Source: Lachnospiraceae bacterium
GTDB lineage: Bacteria; Bacillota_A; Clostridia; Lachnospirales; Lachnospiraceae
Assembly: GCA_017416505.1 (NCBI GenBank)
Contig: JAFQCI010000182.1
Coordinates: forward strand, 1-42,477
Direction: 5' to 3'
Length of the DNA stretch: 42,477 bases
Part shown: positions 8,135-14,609 of the stretch, one piece after another
How positions within the stretch are numbered: position 1 is the stretch's first letter
Layout: every line of letters begins with the position of its first letter
The notes under the pieces: generated by a model
Databases searched by the model: none
What the model was told of the DNA's origin: nothing
The model's input: only the letters and a program-made list of their open reading frames with translations
Made by a program: the position numbers and the translations under genes

Positions 8135-8616
8135 TTTCTCATTCCTTTCATCAATTCTTGTTTTCCCCTATAATAGGTTACTCTTGCCCAGTTTTCTGTT
8201 TTTCCCATAACATCTGCAATTTCAGAAAACTTTAAATCTCCTGCAAGCCGCAGATACATCACTTCCCTTGTGACATCATCTAAGTTATGCATGAGGCGGA
8301 AGATTTCCACCTTTTCTAATTTGTTCAGACAATCATATTCTATATTCTCATTAGACGGTATTGCATCATCTAATTCCGTAAACTTGTGCTTGTTTCTTTT
8401 TTCAAGTTCCTTATACCAAAGATTTTTAGCAATCTGACATAACCAAACAGAAATTTTGCAATCGCCCCTGAATTTATCTATTCCTTTTATGGCTTGAAAA
8501 AAAGTTTCCTGTGTCAGTTCTTCTGCCAGTTGTGTATCCTGGGTTAATCCACACAAATATTTATATATAATTGCCGCATTTTTTCGATATATTTCATCTA
8601 TCTTCGCTTTATCCAT
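8131..8616 (-). CDS. ECF-family RNA polymerase sigma factor
   Basis: About 161 residues with sigma2 (YLCGLTQDTQLAEELTQETFFQA... SVWLCQIAKNLWYKEL) and sigma4 (VTREVMYLRLAGDLKFSEIADVMGKT) regions. It is the first gene of the operon to 4958 and probably controls it. The start ATG 8616 has GAGGTG 8 bases upstream; the longer frame to 8724 has an AT-rich, lysine-rich extension that does not look like sigma2. A TGTAAC box on the minus strand (8659-8664) resembles the AAC core of ECF -35 elements and could give autoregulation, but the -10 is unclear. Confidence 0.9.
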   Translation of the reverse strand: MDKAKIDEIYRKNAAIIYKYLCGLTQDTQLAEELTQETFFQAIKGIDKFRGDCKISVWLCQIAKNLWYKELEKRNKHKFTELDDAIPSNENIEYDCLNKLEKVEIFRLMHNLDDVTREVMYLRLAGDLKFSEIADVMGKTENWARVTYYRGKQELMKGMRK

Positions 8617-8747
8617 TTTTTTGCACCTCATATTATAAGTTCTTTGAAAGGGCAATTCGTTACAAAAAATTTTAATTTTTTTGTTTTTAGTTTTTGTGTT
8701 TTCTTTGTATTCATATTTTGCCATGATTACATTTGTATTTCCACCAC

Positions 8748-8781
8748 ATTTTAAAAGGGCATAACTTTCGTCATGCCCTTC
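8748..8781 (-). terminator. Terminator before the sigma/ABC operon
   Basis: Minus-strand AAGGGCATGAC / GTTATGCCCTT with a GAAA loop (8755-8765 with 8770-8780; one G-U pair), followed by TTTT. It closes transcription coming from the truncated P-loop gene. Confidence 0.65.
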
Positions 8782-8851
8782 AAACTATTTTATTTTCTCG
8801 TTAATATTTTGTTCTAAATTGAAAATTCCATCATGTTCTATTCTCTAAGCA

Positions 8852-9052
8852 TTATATAATAAAACTTTTTTCTCCTTGCGTTAGAAGCGGCCATAAAACC
8901 TCATCCATATCAACACAATTAGGAATTTTATCAAGTAATGTTGATTTTCCACAACAAGTTGTCCCTATGACACAAATTTTTTCTTCCTTGTGCATTTCAA
9001 ATATTGCTTCTAAAGTATTTATAGTTTCTCGTGATGATGTATGTATTGCCAT
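8852..9052 (-). pseudogene. P-loop ATPase/kinase-like gene, apparently C-terminally truncated
   Basis: Only 66 residues, starting at ATG 9052 with GGAGGA 4 bases upstream. Residues 26-39 (KICVIGTTCCGKST) are a clear Walker A, followed by VDMDEVLWPLL, which looks like the nucleotide-kinase style Asp after the first strand-helix unit. A P-loop enzyme needs at least 150 residues, so the rest is missing: the frame ends in TAA after EKSFII and no continuation can be recognised in the other two frames to 8782. It is either a pseudogene remnant or a natural short form; I favour a remnant. Confidence 0.55.
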
Positions 9053-9078
9053 ATCTCCTCCATCATATATCTATTTTT

Positions 9079-9315
9079 TTATTCTAATATATTTTTGTAG
9101 TAATGATTTCCTATCAACATAGCCTTAATTGACTCAAATTTGCATTCGCATAATTTTTCGCATAAAGCAAGAACCTCATCATTCTTATAATCATATACCT
9201 TATATTTCTTTATTTCATCTTCTAAATGAAATAAAAACACAACTTCCTTTTCTGTAAGATATTCATTCCAATATCCTGTCTCAAGATGATTTACTATAAA
9301 TTCTTCCCATATCAT
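9079..9315 (-). CDS. Small conserved-looking hypothetical protein
   Basis: 78 residues, acidic, single-domain pattern (GYWNEYLTEKEVVFLFHLED ... ALCEKLCECKFESIKAMLIG). No ribosome binding site precedes ATG 9315; the bases before it are an A9 run. It sits 26 bases upstream of the P-loop fragment, and the two look like a decayed cassette of the immunity/hypothetical type. No membrane segments. Function unknown. Confidence 0.45.
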   Translation of the reverse strand: MIWEEFIVNHLETGYWNEYLTEKEVVFLFHLEDEIKKYKVYDYKNDEVLALCEKLCECKFESIKAMLIGNHYYKNILE

Positions 9316-9324
9316 GCTTTTTTT

Positions 9325-9512
9325 TTATGAAAAAGCAACCATATAATTATCTCCATCATTTTGAACAATAAACCCTTGTTCCTTTAATTCCATAATCGAA
9401 CTGTCTATGCCCATAACATATGAATAATACATTCCTCTGCCTCCAAGAATTCAAATATCTTTCCATTGACATGAAAACATACGTTTGTTACAATATTATC
9501 AGGTGCTACCAT
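9325..9512 (-). pseudogene. Fragment of an unknown gene, frameshifted
   Basis: Two adjacent minus-strand frames read as one damaged protein. ATG 9512 gives VCFHVNGKIFEFLEAEE and stops after ~34 codons; a second frame from ATG 9432 (GGAGG 7 bases upstream) gives a 35-residue piece, GIDSSIMELKEQGFIVQNDG to AFS, stop 9325-9327. The composition looks coding. The 5' end stops just where the toxin leader repeat begins (9501), and the toxin promoter at 9466-9494 runs antisense through it, which suggests that the toxin locus landed on this gene. The second piece could instead be a real 35-residue peptide. Confidence 0.35.
9466..9494 (+). promoter_or_regulatory. Promoter of the peptide-toxin mRNA
   Basis: TTGACA (9466-9471), exactly 17 bases, TACAAT (9489-9494) on the plus strand; start near 9501. 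The leader 9501-9603 is structured: CTACC/GGTAG (9506-9520) and a 7-base-pair hairpin 9527-9544 closed by a UACG tetraloop, then an AU-rich hairpin just before the ribosome binding site. Such structured leaders are usual for type I toxins, whose translation must be delayed. Confidence 0.8.
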
Positions 9513-9603
9513 AACGGTAGGCGGTTAGTCTTCTACGGAGGACTGTGACCTCTGATTACATAGAAATCTGTTTACAGAAATCTTACTATAGGAGGATTTG
9601 CTT

Positions 9604-9702
9604 ATGCTCACCATCGAAAGCTTGATTGCTGTCATCAGCTTATGCTTGACTTGCTTCAGTCTTGGCTATTCGCTTGGTCGTAATAGCAAGACACAAAAAT
9701 AA
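9604..9702 (+). CDS. Small hydrophobic type I toxin (Fst/Hol-Tox-like)
   Basis: A 32-residue peptide with a short N-terminal cap MLTIES, one membrane helix (LIAVISLCLTCFSLGYSLG) and a charged tail RNSKTQK. GGAGGA lies 7 bases before ATG 9604. Size, single helix and basic tail match the putative holin-like/Fst peptides of Firmicutes that damage the membrane when made in excess. The last codon runs into the arm of a bidirectional terminator, and a convergent RNA starts from the other side, which is the layout of Fst/par-type toxin-antitoxin loci. It is one of two plus-strand genes in the window and too short for routine gene finders. Confidence 0.8.
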   Translation: MLTIESLIAVISLCLTCFSLGYSLGRNSKTQK

Positions 9703-9738
9703 CCGCCCTGTCCTGACAAAACTTTGGCGGTTATTTTT
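9695..9738. terminator. Bidirectional terminator shared by toxin mRNA and antitoxin RNA
   Basis: Perfect 13-base-pair stem: AAAAATAACCGCC (9695-9707) with GGCGGTTATTTTT (9726-9738), loop of 18. A T5 run follows on either strand, so it serves both convergent transcripts. The two RNAs are fully complementary over this region. Confidence 0.88.
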
Positions 9739-9787
9739 ATAACTACTAAACAAATCAGACTAACCGTCTATCGGTAGCACTTTTTCT
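9695..9787 (-). ncRNA. Predicted antisense antitoxin RNA
   Basis: Expected from the strong minus-strand promoter at 9794-9822 to the shared terminator, about 93 bases. Its 5' end begins AGAAAAAGTGCTACCGATAG and goes on through GACGGTTAGTC. The same GTGCTACC and CGGTTAGTC blocks occur in the same sense in the toxin leader (9503-9530), as an inverted repeat on the DNA. CTACCG in this RNA can pair with CGGTAG (9515-9520) of the toxin leader, so contact at both ends of the mRNA is possible. The transcript is inferred from promoter and terminator only. Confidence 0.7.
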
Positions 9788-9822
9788 ACCATCATATTAC
9801 CACTAAGATTTCCCTGTGTCAA
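9768..9822 (-). repeat. Antitoxin promoter repeat, copy 1
   Basis: 55-base block shared with 13864-13918 in direct orientation: the 20 bases at 9768-9787 are identical, and the rest is similar, with the -35, the spacer length and the CTGTGTCAA end kept. It covers the antitoxin promoter and the first 20 bases of the RNA. Confidence 0.85.
9794..9822 (-). promoter_or_regulatory. Promoter of the antitoxin RNA
   Basis: Minus-strand TTGACA (9817-9822), 17 bases, TAATAT (9794-9799); start near 9787. The TGA stop codon of the 53-residue gene (9819-9821) lies inside the -35 hexamer. Confidence 0.85.
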
Positions 9823-9980
9823 CTCTTCAACTCAAAATTACGAATTGTTCCTAGCCCATATTTTGTTTCAATATGCTTATCAGGTGTCAGTTTCTCCTCA
9901 TCCACCTGATAAATAAGATTAATTTCATTTTGTGACATTTCTTCATTACCTGTATTCAAATTGATTTTATCCAAATTCAT
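9819..9980 (-). CDS. Small hypothetical protein coupled to the acetyltransferase
   Basis: 53 residues from ATG 9980, which overlaps the acetyltransferase TGA as ATGA. Reads MNLDKINLNTGNEEMSQNEI, then IYQVDEEKLTPDKHIETKYG and LGTIRNFELKS. It is hydrophilic with no membrane segment, and codon use looks normal. It ends inside the -35 box of the antitoxin promoter, so either the toxin locus cut the end of a longer gene or the short form is natural. Not recognised. Confidence 0.5.
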   Translation of the reverse strand: MNLDKINLNTGNEEMSQNEINLIYQVDEEKLTPDKHIETKYGLGTIRNFELKS

Positions 9981-10495
9981 TTTTCTATTTTCCAATCGTC
10001 CTTTGACATTCTATATTCATAGGATGGAATTTCTTTTTTGAAACTCTCTGAATAGAACTTTCCTTCCTGCATGAATTTAAATCCCATCTTCTCAATCAGA
10101 TTTTTAGATGAAATATTATTCTGAAAACAGCATGCCCATACATATAAAATATCTTTAGAAAATAAATCATCCAACACTCCAGAGATTACTTCCGTCATAA
10201 TTCCTTGTCGGTGATATTGATGATTTAAAGCGAAGCCCAATTCCTTTGTATCGGAACGCCCCTCTTCTGAATCCGCATGAACTGCAATGTATCCAATCAC
10301 TTTATTTGTATTTTTTTCAACAATGGCAAAAATATTTTCATTTAATATCCACTGCTTCAAAACCTTTTTTGTTTCTTCAATGTTTTTGTGTGCACTCCAT
10401 CCAACCATCTCTATTTCAGACTGGCTGCAAAATTCATACATATCATTTATATCTTGCCTGCAAAAATTTCTTAAATAAACTTTATCCACCTGCAC
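9977..10495 (-). CDS. GNAT N-acetyltransferase (RimJ/RimL-like)
   Basis: 172-residue acetyl-CoA-dependent acetyltransferase. The family's acetyl-CoA loop is visible as ELGFALNHQYHRQGIMTEVI, and the C-terminal NISSKNLIEKMGFKFMQEGK is the usual N-x-x-S-x-x-L-x-E-K-x-GF motif. The start is GTG 10495 with AAGGTG upstream inside the end of the preceding broken acetyltransferase (overlap 25 bases), so the two form a tandem pair. The substrate, a ribosomal protein N-terminus or a small amine, cannot be told. Confidence 0.85.
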   Translation of the reverse strand: MQVDKVYLRNFCRQDINDMYEFCSQSEIEMVGWSAHKNIEETKKVLKQWILNENIFAIVEKNTNKVIGYIAVHADSEEGRSDTKELGFALNHQYHRQGIMTEVISGVLDDLFSKDILYVWACCFQNNISSKNLIEKMGFKFMQEGKFYSESFKKEIPSYEYRMSKDDWKIEK

Positions 10496-11003
10496 TGAAC
10501 ACCTTCCCGTTTCACTTTTCCATTATTACACTCATAAGGAATATTCTTCTCATATTGAAAGCCAAGCTTTTTCATTACATTTCCGGAAGCCTGATTTTCT
10601 TTTGCATATCTTCCAACCACTTCTTTTAGACCAAGTTCTTTGTTTGCGAAAAGAAGCACTTGTCTCACTGCCTCTGTTGCATAACCTTGCTTCCAATATT
10701 TTTTCCAAGATTATACGCAATCTCCCAGTTTTGGACTTCTTCCTCATAATAAATAAGAACCGTTCCAATTAATTCATCCGTCTCTTTTTTGACAATCGCA
10801 AATCGAAACCAATCCTCTTTTTCAATCTGTCCCAGTTCGTACAAAATCCATTCCTTTGTTTTTTCTATATCATTATGACTTGTCCAAAACATGTACTTTG
10901 CCACATCCGGGTCACTTTCCCAACATTCATAAACAGTTCTTGCATCATCCTGCCGAAAAGGTCTTAATATCAGCCTTTTCGTTTCTAATACTGGTGTATT
11001 CAT
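10471..11003 (-). pseudogene. GNAT acetyltransferase, frameshifted
   Basis: ATG 11003 (AAGGAG upstream) opens a normal RimJ-like N-terminus, MNTPVLETKRLILRPFRQDD, and runs to WEIAYNLGKNIGSK before ending. The frame shifted by one base continues the family perfectly (ATEAVRQVLLFANKELGLKE, ASGNVMKKLGFQYEKN) to 10471. Adding one A to the A6 run (T6 at 10699-10704 on the plus strand) restores GKKYWKQGYATEAV, the expected acetyl-CoA loop. So it is a one-base deletion in a homopolymer: a recent pseudogene or a sequencing error. The intact paralog follows directly. Confidence 0.85.
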
Positions 11004-11026
11004 ATCAATCTCCTTAAACTCAAGTT

Positions 11027-11482
11027 TTATCTCTCCATATAAAATTTTATCACTTCAACATTTCCATCCATTTCTCTGGCACCGATATTAAATCCACATC
11101 TTTCTGTATAAAATTTTATATTTTCTTCTTTATCAATAGGGGTTACCAATTCAACTTTTTTCCAATCATCACATATTGATTGCCAATATTGAAATGCCTC
11201 TGTCCCAATTCCTTTTCCTTGATATTTTGGAACGATACAGAGACACCCAATGTAGTATTCGCCGCTGCCTTGTTTTCGATAAGAAATCACACCAACCGGA
11301 ACCTGACTATATGAAATTATAAATTTAGGATCATTCACAATAGATTTTTCCATCTCTTCTCTTGTTTTACCATAGCCTGGACACTCTCCATATTTTATAA
11401 AATCACTATAAAAAGCGGCATTGTATATTTCTATCAATAAATCTGCATCTTCTATATTTGCTTTTCTATAACTGATATTCAT
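11027..11482 (-). CDS. GNAT N-acetyltransferase
   Basis: 151-residue acetyltransferase of a different subgroup from its neighbours. CLCIVPKYQGKGIGTEAFQY is the acetyl-CoA binding loop (Q/R-x-x-G-x-G/A) and FYTERCGFNIGAREMDGNVE the C-terminal strand-helix. ATG 11482 lies 3 bases after the TetR stop with GAGGAA in front, so it is probably transcribed with the TetR gene and may be its target. Confidence 0.87.
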   Translation of the reverse strand: MNISYRKANIEDADLLIEIYNAAFYSDFIKYGECPGYGKTREEMEKSIVNDPKFIISYSQVPVGVISYRKQGSGEYYIGCLCIVPKYQGKGIGTEAFQYWQSICDDWKKVELVTPIDKEENIKFYTERCGFNIGAREMDGNVEVIKFYMER

Positions 11483-11485
11483 TTT

Positions 11486-12064
11486 CTATTCCTCTATCTT
11501 TTCTTCCAGTGTTTTTATTCCCTCTATCAAAACATTTAAAGACAACTCAAAGCTTTCTGCGATTGAAACAGGATTTCCAAACGCCTCATTATTGACTAGC
11601 AGCGAAAATCCTTCTAGAAATCCTCTTAATGTTCTAATAATATGATTGCAGTTTTCTTCTGAAATATTTAATGATGAAGTCACTTTAAACAAAACTGAAA
11701 ATAGTCCTGATGTTGCTTCCATTGTTTCTGTATTCTGAAATTTATTATACCAGAGCATTGCATTGAAAAGTCCCGGATTTTCTGTCGCATATTCATAAAA
11801 AGCATGACAGCCGGCTTTTATGGCATCATAACCACTAATGCCAATAACGGACTGAATTATCCTTTGTTCCATTTCTTTCCATCCATAAATCATCAACTGC
11901 ATTTTTAAATCTTCGAGTCCACCAATATGATTATAAAGAGAAGGCGACTTTACACCTAAATCATCTGCAAGCATTTTCAATGTGATATTTTCCAGTCCTA
12001 CTTCATTTACCAGTTGTGCAGCCCTATGAATCACCATATTGGTATCAAGTCCAGTTCTTGCCAT
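11486..12064 (-). CDS. TetR/AcrR-family repressor
   Basis: 192-residue regulator with an N-terminal helix-turn-helix (AAQLVNEVGLENITLKMLAD, then LGVKSPSLYNHIGGLEDLK) and a C-terminal ligand domain of the WHG type (GYDAIKAGCHAFYEYATENP). Start ATG 12064, GGAGG 6 bases upstream. Its promoter contains the dyad ACTAA-n5-TTAGT between -35 and -10, so it should repress itself and the acetyltransferase genes behind it. An almost identical promoter/dyad occurs at 15333-15362, so a second target (the sigma gene at 14606-15160) is likely. Confidence 0.9.
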   Translation of the reverse strand: MARTGLDTNMVIHRAAQLVNEVGLENITLKMLADDLGVKSPSLYNHIGGLEDLKMQLMIYGWKEMEQRIIQSVIGISGYDAIKAGCHAFYEYATENPGLFNAMLWYNKFQNTETMEATSGLFSVLFKVTSSLNISEENCNHIIRTLRGFLEGFSLLVNNEAFGNPVSIAESFELSLNVLIEGIKTLEEKIEE

Positions 12065-12105
12065 AATCTACCTCCATTCATACTACTAATTCTAATATAG
12101 TTCAT

Positions 12106-12135
12106 ATTATAACTAACATGATTAGTTTTTGTCAA
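12106..12135 (-). promoter_or_regulatory. TetR promoter with operator dyad
   Basis: Minus-strand TTGACA (12130-12135), 18-base spacer, TATAAT (12106-12111). The dyad ACTAACATGATTAGT (12112-12126) fills the spacer, a typical place for a TetR-type operator. Confidence 0.8.
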
Positions 12136-12141
12136 TAGAAA

Positions 12142-12167
12142 TAGACAGCTACATTTGTAACTGTCTA
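12142..12167 (-). terminator. Terminator of the KAP gene
   Basis: TAGACAG / CTGTCTA arms with an inner TACA/TGTA pairing, 8 bases after the KAP stop; followed by only a moderate T-run (TTTCTATT). Confidence 0.55.
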
Positions 12168-12174
12168 CCTCATT

Positions 12175-13821
12175 TTAATTACTAAACACTTCTTCTGCTC
12201 CATCATACCATACAACTGAGCCAGATTCAACCTCCATAAAATCACACAGTGCTCTTGTAAAAATAATCTTATCCGAAGAACTGCTTGAAGTTCCTATATA
12301 CAAAATCTTATCATCCAATTTAACACAAGTCTGTTTACTTACCCTAAAGAAACCGTCTTTACGAGATTCATCCGTAGTTAGTATTCTTGGATATTTCTCT
12401 ATAAATTCTTTTATTCTATCTGTATTTTCCTTTAAGATTTCTTCATAAGTCTTAATCTGCGCATAGGTTGGATTTTTAACTTGATATTCTACGCCTTTTA
12501 TGCGTATCTTTGTAACTTTCATGGCTTTTTTTCTTTCTTTAACACTGTTATCGCTTATTTTGGCAATACTTGTGATAGAGGAAATATTCATTGCAACTTT
12601 AAACATATTATATATGTCTTCCGGCTTAATTTTAGCAATTTTTGCTATATTGTCCAAAGCTACTTTAAGAAGTCCAATTATTTCATTCGCTTTTTCGTCT
12701 TCTATTATTTCTTCATTATTTGACTTATTGTGTGCTTCATCAAAAGACTTTAACAGTATTTCTAAATCATCCGCATTCTCAGTTAAATATGCATATGCTT
12801 CGTAACTATATAATTGAACAACCAAACTTGCAAACAACAATGCTGCCTGTAACTCTTCATCCCTTTCACCATTATCGTCCGCATTTGCAACCATCCGAAG
12901 AAGAAAAAAGGAATTTGCCAATCTCTTTAACGTACGCGGATTTGCCCCCAAGCTACTCTTTACAAAGTGACTAAGCGGATTAATATATGCATTAATTACA
13001 TCCCCTAACACATCCTTAATCATATCCTCAATATGATACGAGCCAACCGGCATACTAAACGGAAGCTGGATTATCTTATCGAAAAAGCTCCTACACTTAT
13101 CCTCAGACATATCGTTTCCAAACTTTTTTCTAACACCATTAACTACAACCTCATAGTCGATAGCCAATACAAATATACAATCTTTTACATCCATAAACAG
13201 TTTCATCACCTCTAATAGCTCAACTGCTATTTCAGGATTAAGTCTATCCAAATCATCTACAAATATTACTACTCTTCCATTTTCCCCTTTTACCTTTTTT
13301 ACAATATTTGCAAAATCATTTTTAAGATTGCAAATGTTTTCAGCTTTTTCAATTTCTTTTTTTGCAACCTCCTCTTCCAATTCATCGATATCAATATTTG
13401 TATTTTCTTTAATAATATTTTTGGCTACGCGAGAGGATATCTTCATTACATTGTTCGCCAAACTCTTTATTTTGTCTTTCGTATCACTATCACTATCATT
13501 GTTGCCCAAAGCCTTTACAATATTACTAATAAAGGAAGCATATAAATTCTCTGACATCTTAAACTGCGAATATTGCCAAGTGTTAAAGTACACCGTTTTT
13601 ATCTTCGGATAATCTTTATTAAAATCACTTCTCATCGCCTGCAAGAAAGATGTTTTTCCTGTTCCCCAGTCTCCCTGCAAAGCAATTGACATTGGAGTTT
13701 CACAATTCAATATAAACTGTTCTAACCCCTTTACATATTTTTCTATTCCTAAAGAATCCTCAACAAGATTCTCACATGGAATATCCGCCACACCACATTT
13801 TTTAGGTGATTTTTCTTGCAT
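12175..13821 (-). CDS. KAP-family P-loop ATPase
   Basis: About 548 residues. Walker A is QGDWGTGKTSFLQAM near residue 58 and Walker B is VVIFVDDLDRLNPEIAVELL near residue 210, with a sensor-like strand CIFVLAIDYEVVV after it: the signature order of KAP NTPases (STAND/AAA-related). The insert between the A and B motifs is charged and helical without a membrane hairpin, unlike animal KAP proteins. A separate C-terminal domain (last ~100 residues, from about MKVTKIRIKGVEYQVKNPTY) is not recognised. KAP ATPases are recurrent in phage-defence islands, and this one sits among toxin-antitoxin and immunity-like genes, so a defence role is a fair inference. Start chosen at ATG 13821 with AAGGAG 9 bases upstream; the frame extends to a GTG at 13863 without a site. 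Confidence 0.85.
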   Translation of the reverse strand: MQEKSPKKCGVADIPCENLVEDSLGIEKYVKGLEQFILNCETPMSIALQGDWGTGKTSFLQAMRSDFNKDYPKIKTVYFNTWQYSQFKMSENLYASFISNIVKALGNNDSDSDTKDKIKSLANNVMKISSRVAKNIIKENTNIDIDELEEEVAKKEIEKAENICNLKNDFANIVKKVKGENGRVVIFVDDLDRLNPEIAVELLEVMKLFMDVKDCIFVLAIDYEVVVNGVRKKFGNDMSEDKCRSFFDKIIQLPFSMPVGSYHIEDMIKDVLGDVINAYINPLSHFVKSSLGANPRTLKRLANSFFLLRMVANADDNGERDEELQAALLFASLVVQLYSYEAYAYLTENADDLEILLKSFDEAHNKSNNEEIIEDEKANEIIGLLKVALDNIAKIAKIKPEDIYNMFKVAMNISSITSIAKISDNSVKERKKAMKVTKIRIKGVEYQVKNPTYAQIKTYEEILKENTDRIKEFIEKYPRILTTDESRKDGFFRVSKQTCVKLDDKILYIGTSSSSSDKIIFTRALCDFMEVESGSVVWYDGAEEVFSN

Positions 13822-13863
13822 AGTTTTGTACTCCTTTTCTACATTTCTTTTGTTTCGAACCAC

Positions 13864-13918
13864 CTATCGGTAGCACTTTTTCTATGGTTATACTAACACT
13901 AAGCTTTTCCTGTGTCAA
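13864..13918 (-). repeat. Antitoxin promoter repeat, copy 2 (orphan)
   Basis: Direct repeat of 9768-9822. The first 20 bases are identical and promoter spacing is kept, but no toxin gene or shared terminator accompanies it. It ends about 43 bases before the KAP start codon. Confidence 0.85.
13890..13918 (-). promoter_or_regulatory. Predicted promoter of the KAP gene
   Basis: TTGACA (13913-13918), 17-base spacer, TAGTAT (13890-13895); start near 13883. The mRNA would begin AGAAAAAGTGCTACCGATAG, the same 20 bases as the antitoxin RNA. Between this promoter and the anti-sigma gene (13919-13991) one frame reads HDRILKVMKEGQCFTKAQRG and ends inside the repeat, perhaps a gene remnant. Confidence 0.75.
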
Positions 13919-13991
13919 ACAGTATTTCTCCTCTTTGTGCCTTAGTAAAACATTGTCCTTCTTTCATCACTTTTAATATTCTGTCATGCTC

Positions 13992-14609
13992 CTAACTATC
14001 AAATATTATATCATCTCCCGCAATCTCATTGCCAGGATTATTTGGAGTAACTGGAGCAATAATGTAATCCTTGACAGCAGTCAAATCTGCATTGGGATTC
14101 ATAATCACGTAATAGTGAGTGGTTGTCACCGCTTCGCCTTTGTCGATAAATTTTAAAGCAACCGCCGTTTTGCTTGAAATACTGTTTATAGAATATACTT
14201 CACCACGCAGGGTTTCTGTGGAAAGCCATTCGTTTTTACTATTTTTCCATCCTGCTGTTATAGAAACATCTGCTATTTTATTACCGATTTTATCCTCTGA
14301 AATAACCTTGCCTCCGACATATGTGGAGAAAACTCCATCCGTAACATTATAGAAATAACCTTTTTCGTAAGCGTATTCATTGTCAACAGAAGTAGTGACG
14401 TTTCCGTTATCCGTAGAGGAAGTGATGTTTCCATTATCAGATAACATCGGCACAATAACTGCCGCCACTATCAATAATACTGCAAAGCTGGCTATGAAGG
14501 AGCCCCACTTGAGCCAAGGGTTATGCTTTACTTGCTTTTTTCTTTCTACCGTGGTGATGAGATCATCATCAATGTATCCCATAGCATTTGCTATTCTTGG
14601 TATTTTCAT
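13992..14609 (-). CDS. Single-span membrane anti-sigma-like protein
   Basis: 205 residues. A short cytoplasmic N-terminus (MKIPRIANAMGYIDDDLITT) precedes one membrane helix (WGSFIASFAVLLIVAAVIVP, about residues 36-55) and an extracytoplasmic domain of ~145 residues starting with a Ser/Thr/Asn-rich linker. It overlaps the sigma gene by ATGA, so its job as regulator of that sigma factor is inferred from layout; no zinc-finger motif is present. The family looks like the sigma-partner membrane proteins common in clostridia. Confidence 0.75.
   Translation of the reverse strand: MKIPRIANAMGYIDDDLITTVERKKQVKHNPWLKWGSFIASFAVLLIVAAVIVPMLSDNGNITSSTDNGNVTTSVDNEYAYEKGYFYNVTDGVFSTYVGGKVISEDKIGNKIADVSITAGWKNSKNEWLSTETLRGEVYSINSISSKTAVALKFIDKGEAVTTTHYYVIMNPNADLTAVKDYIIAPVTPNNPGNEIAGDDIIFDS

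Larger units (their letters stand above)
12071..12168 (-). repeat. TetR promoter/terminator module, copy 1
   Basis: About 98 bases nearly repeated at 15298-15394 in direct orientation, roughly 80 percent alike by eye. It holds, in minus direction, a TAGACAG hairpin, a promoter with inner dyad and the CCTCCATTCATACT ribosome-site region. Here it sits between the KAP gene and its neighbour TetR. Confidence 0.85.
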
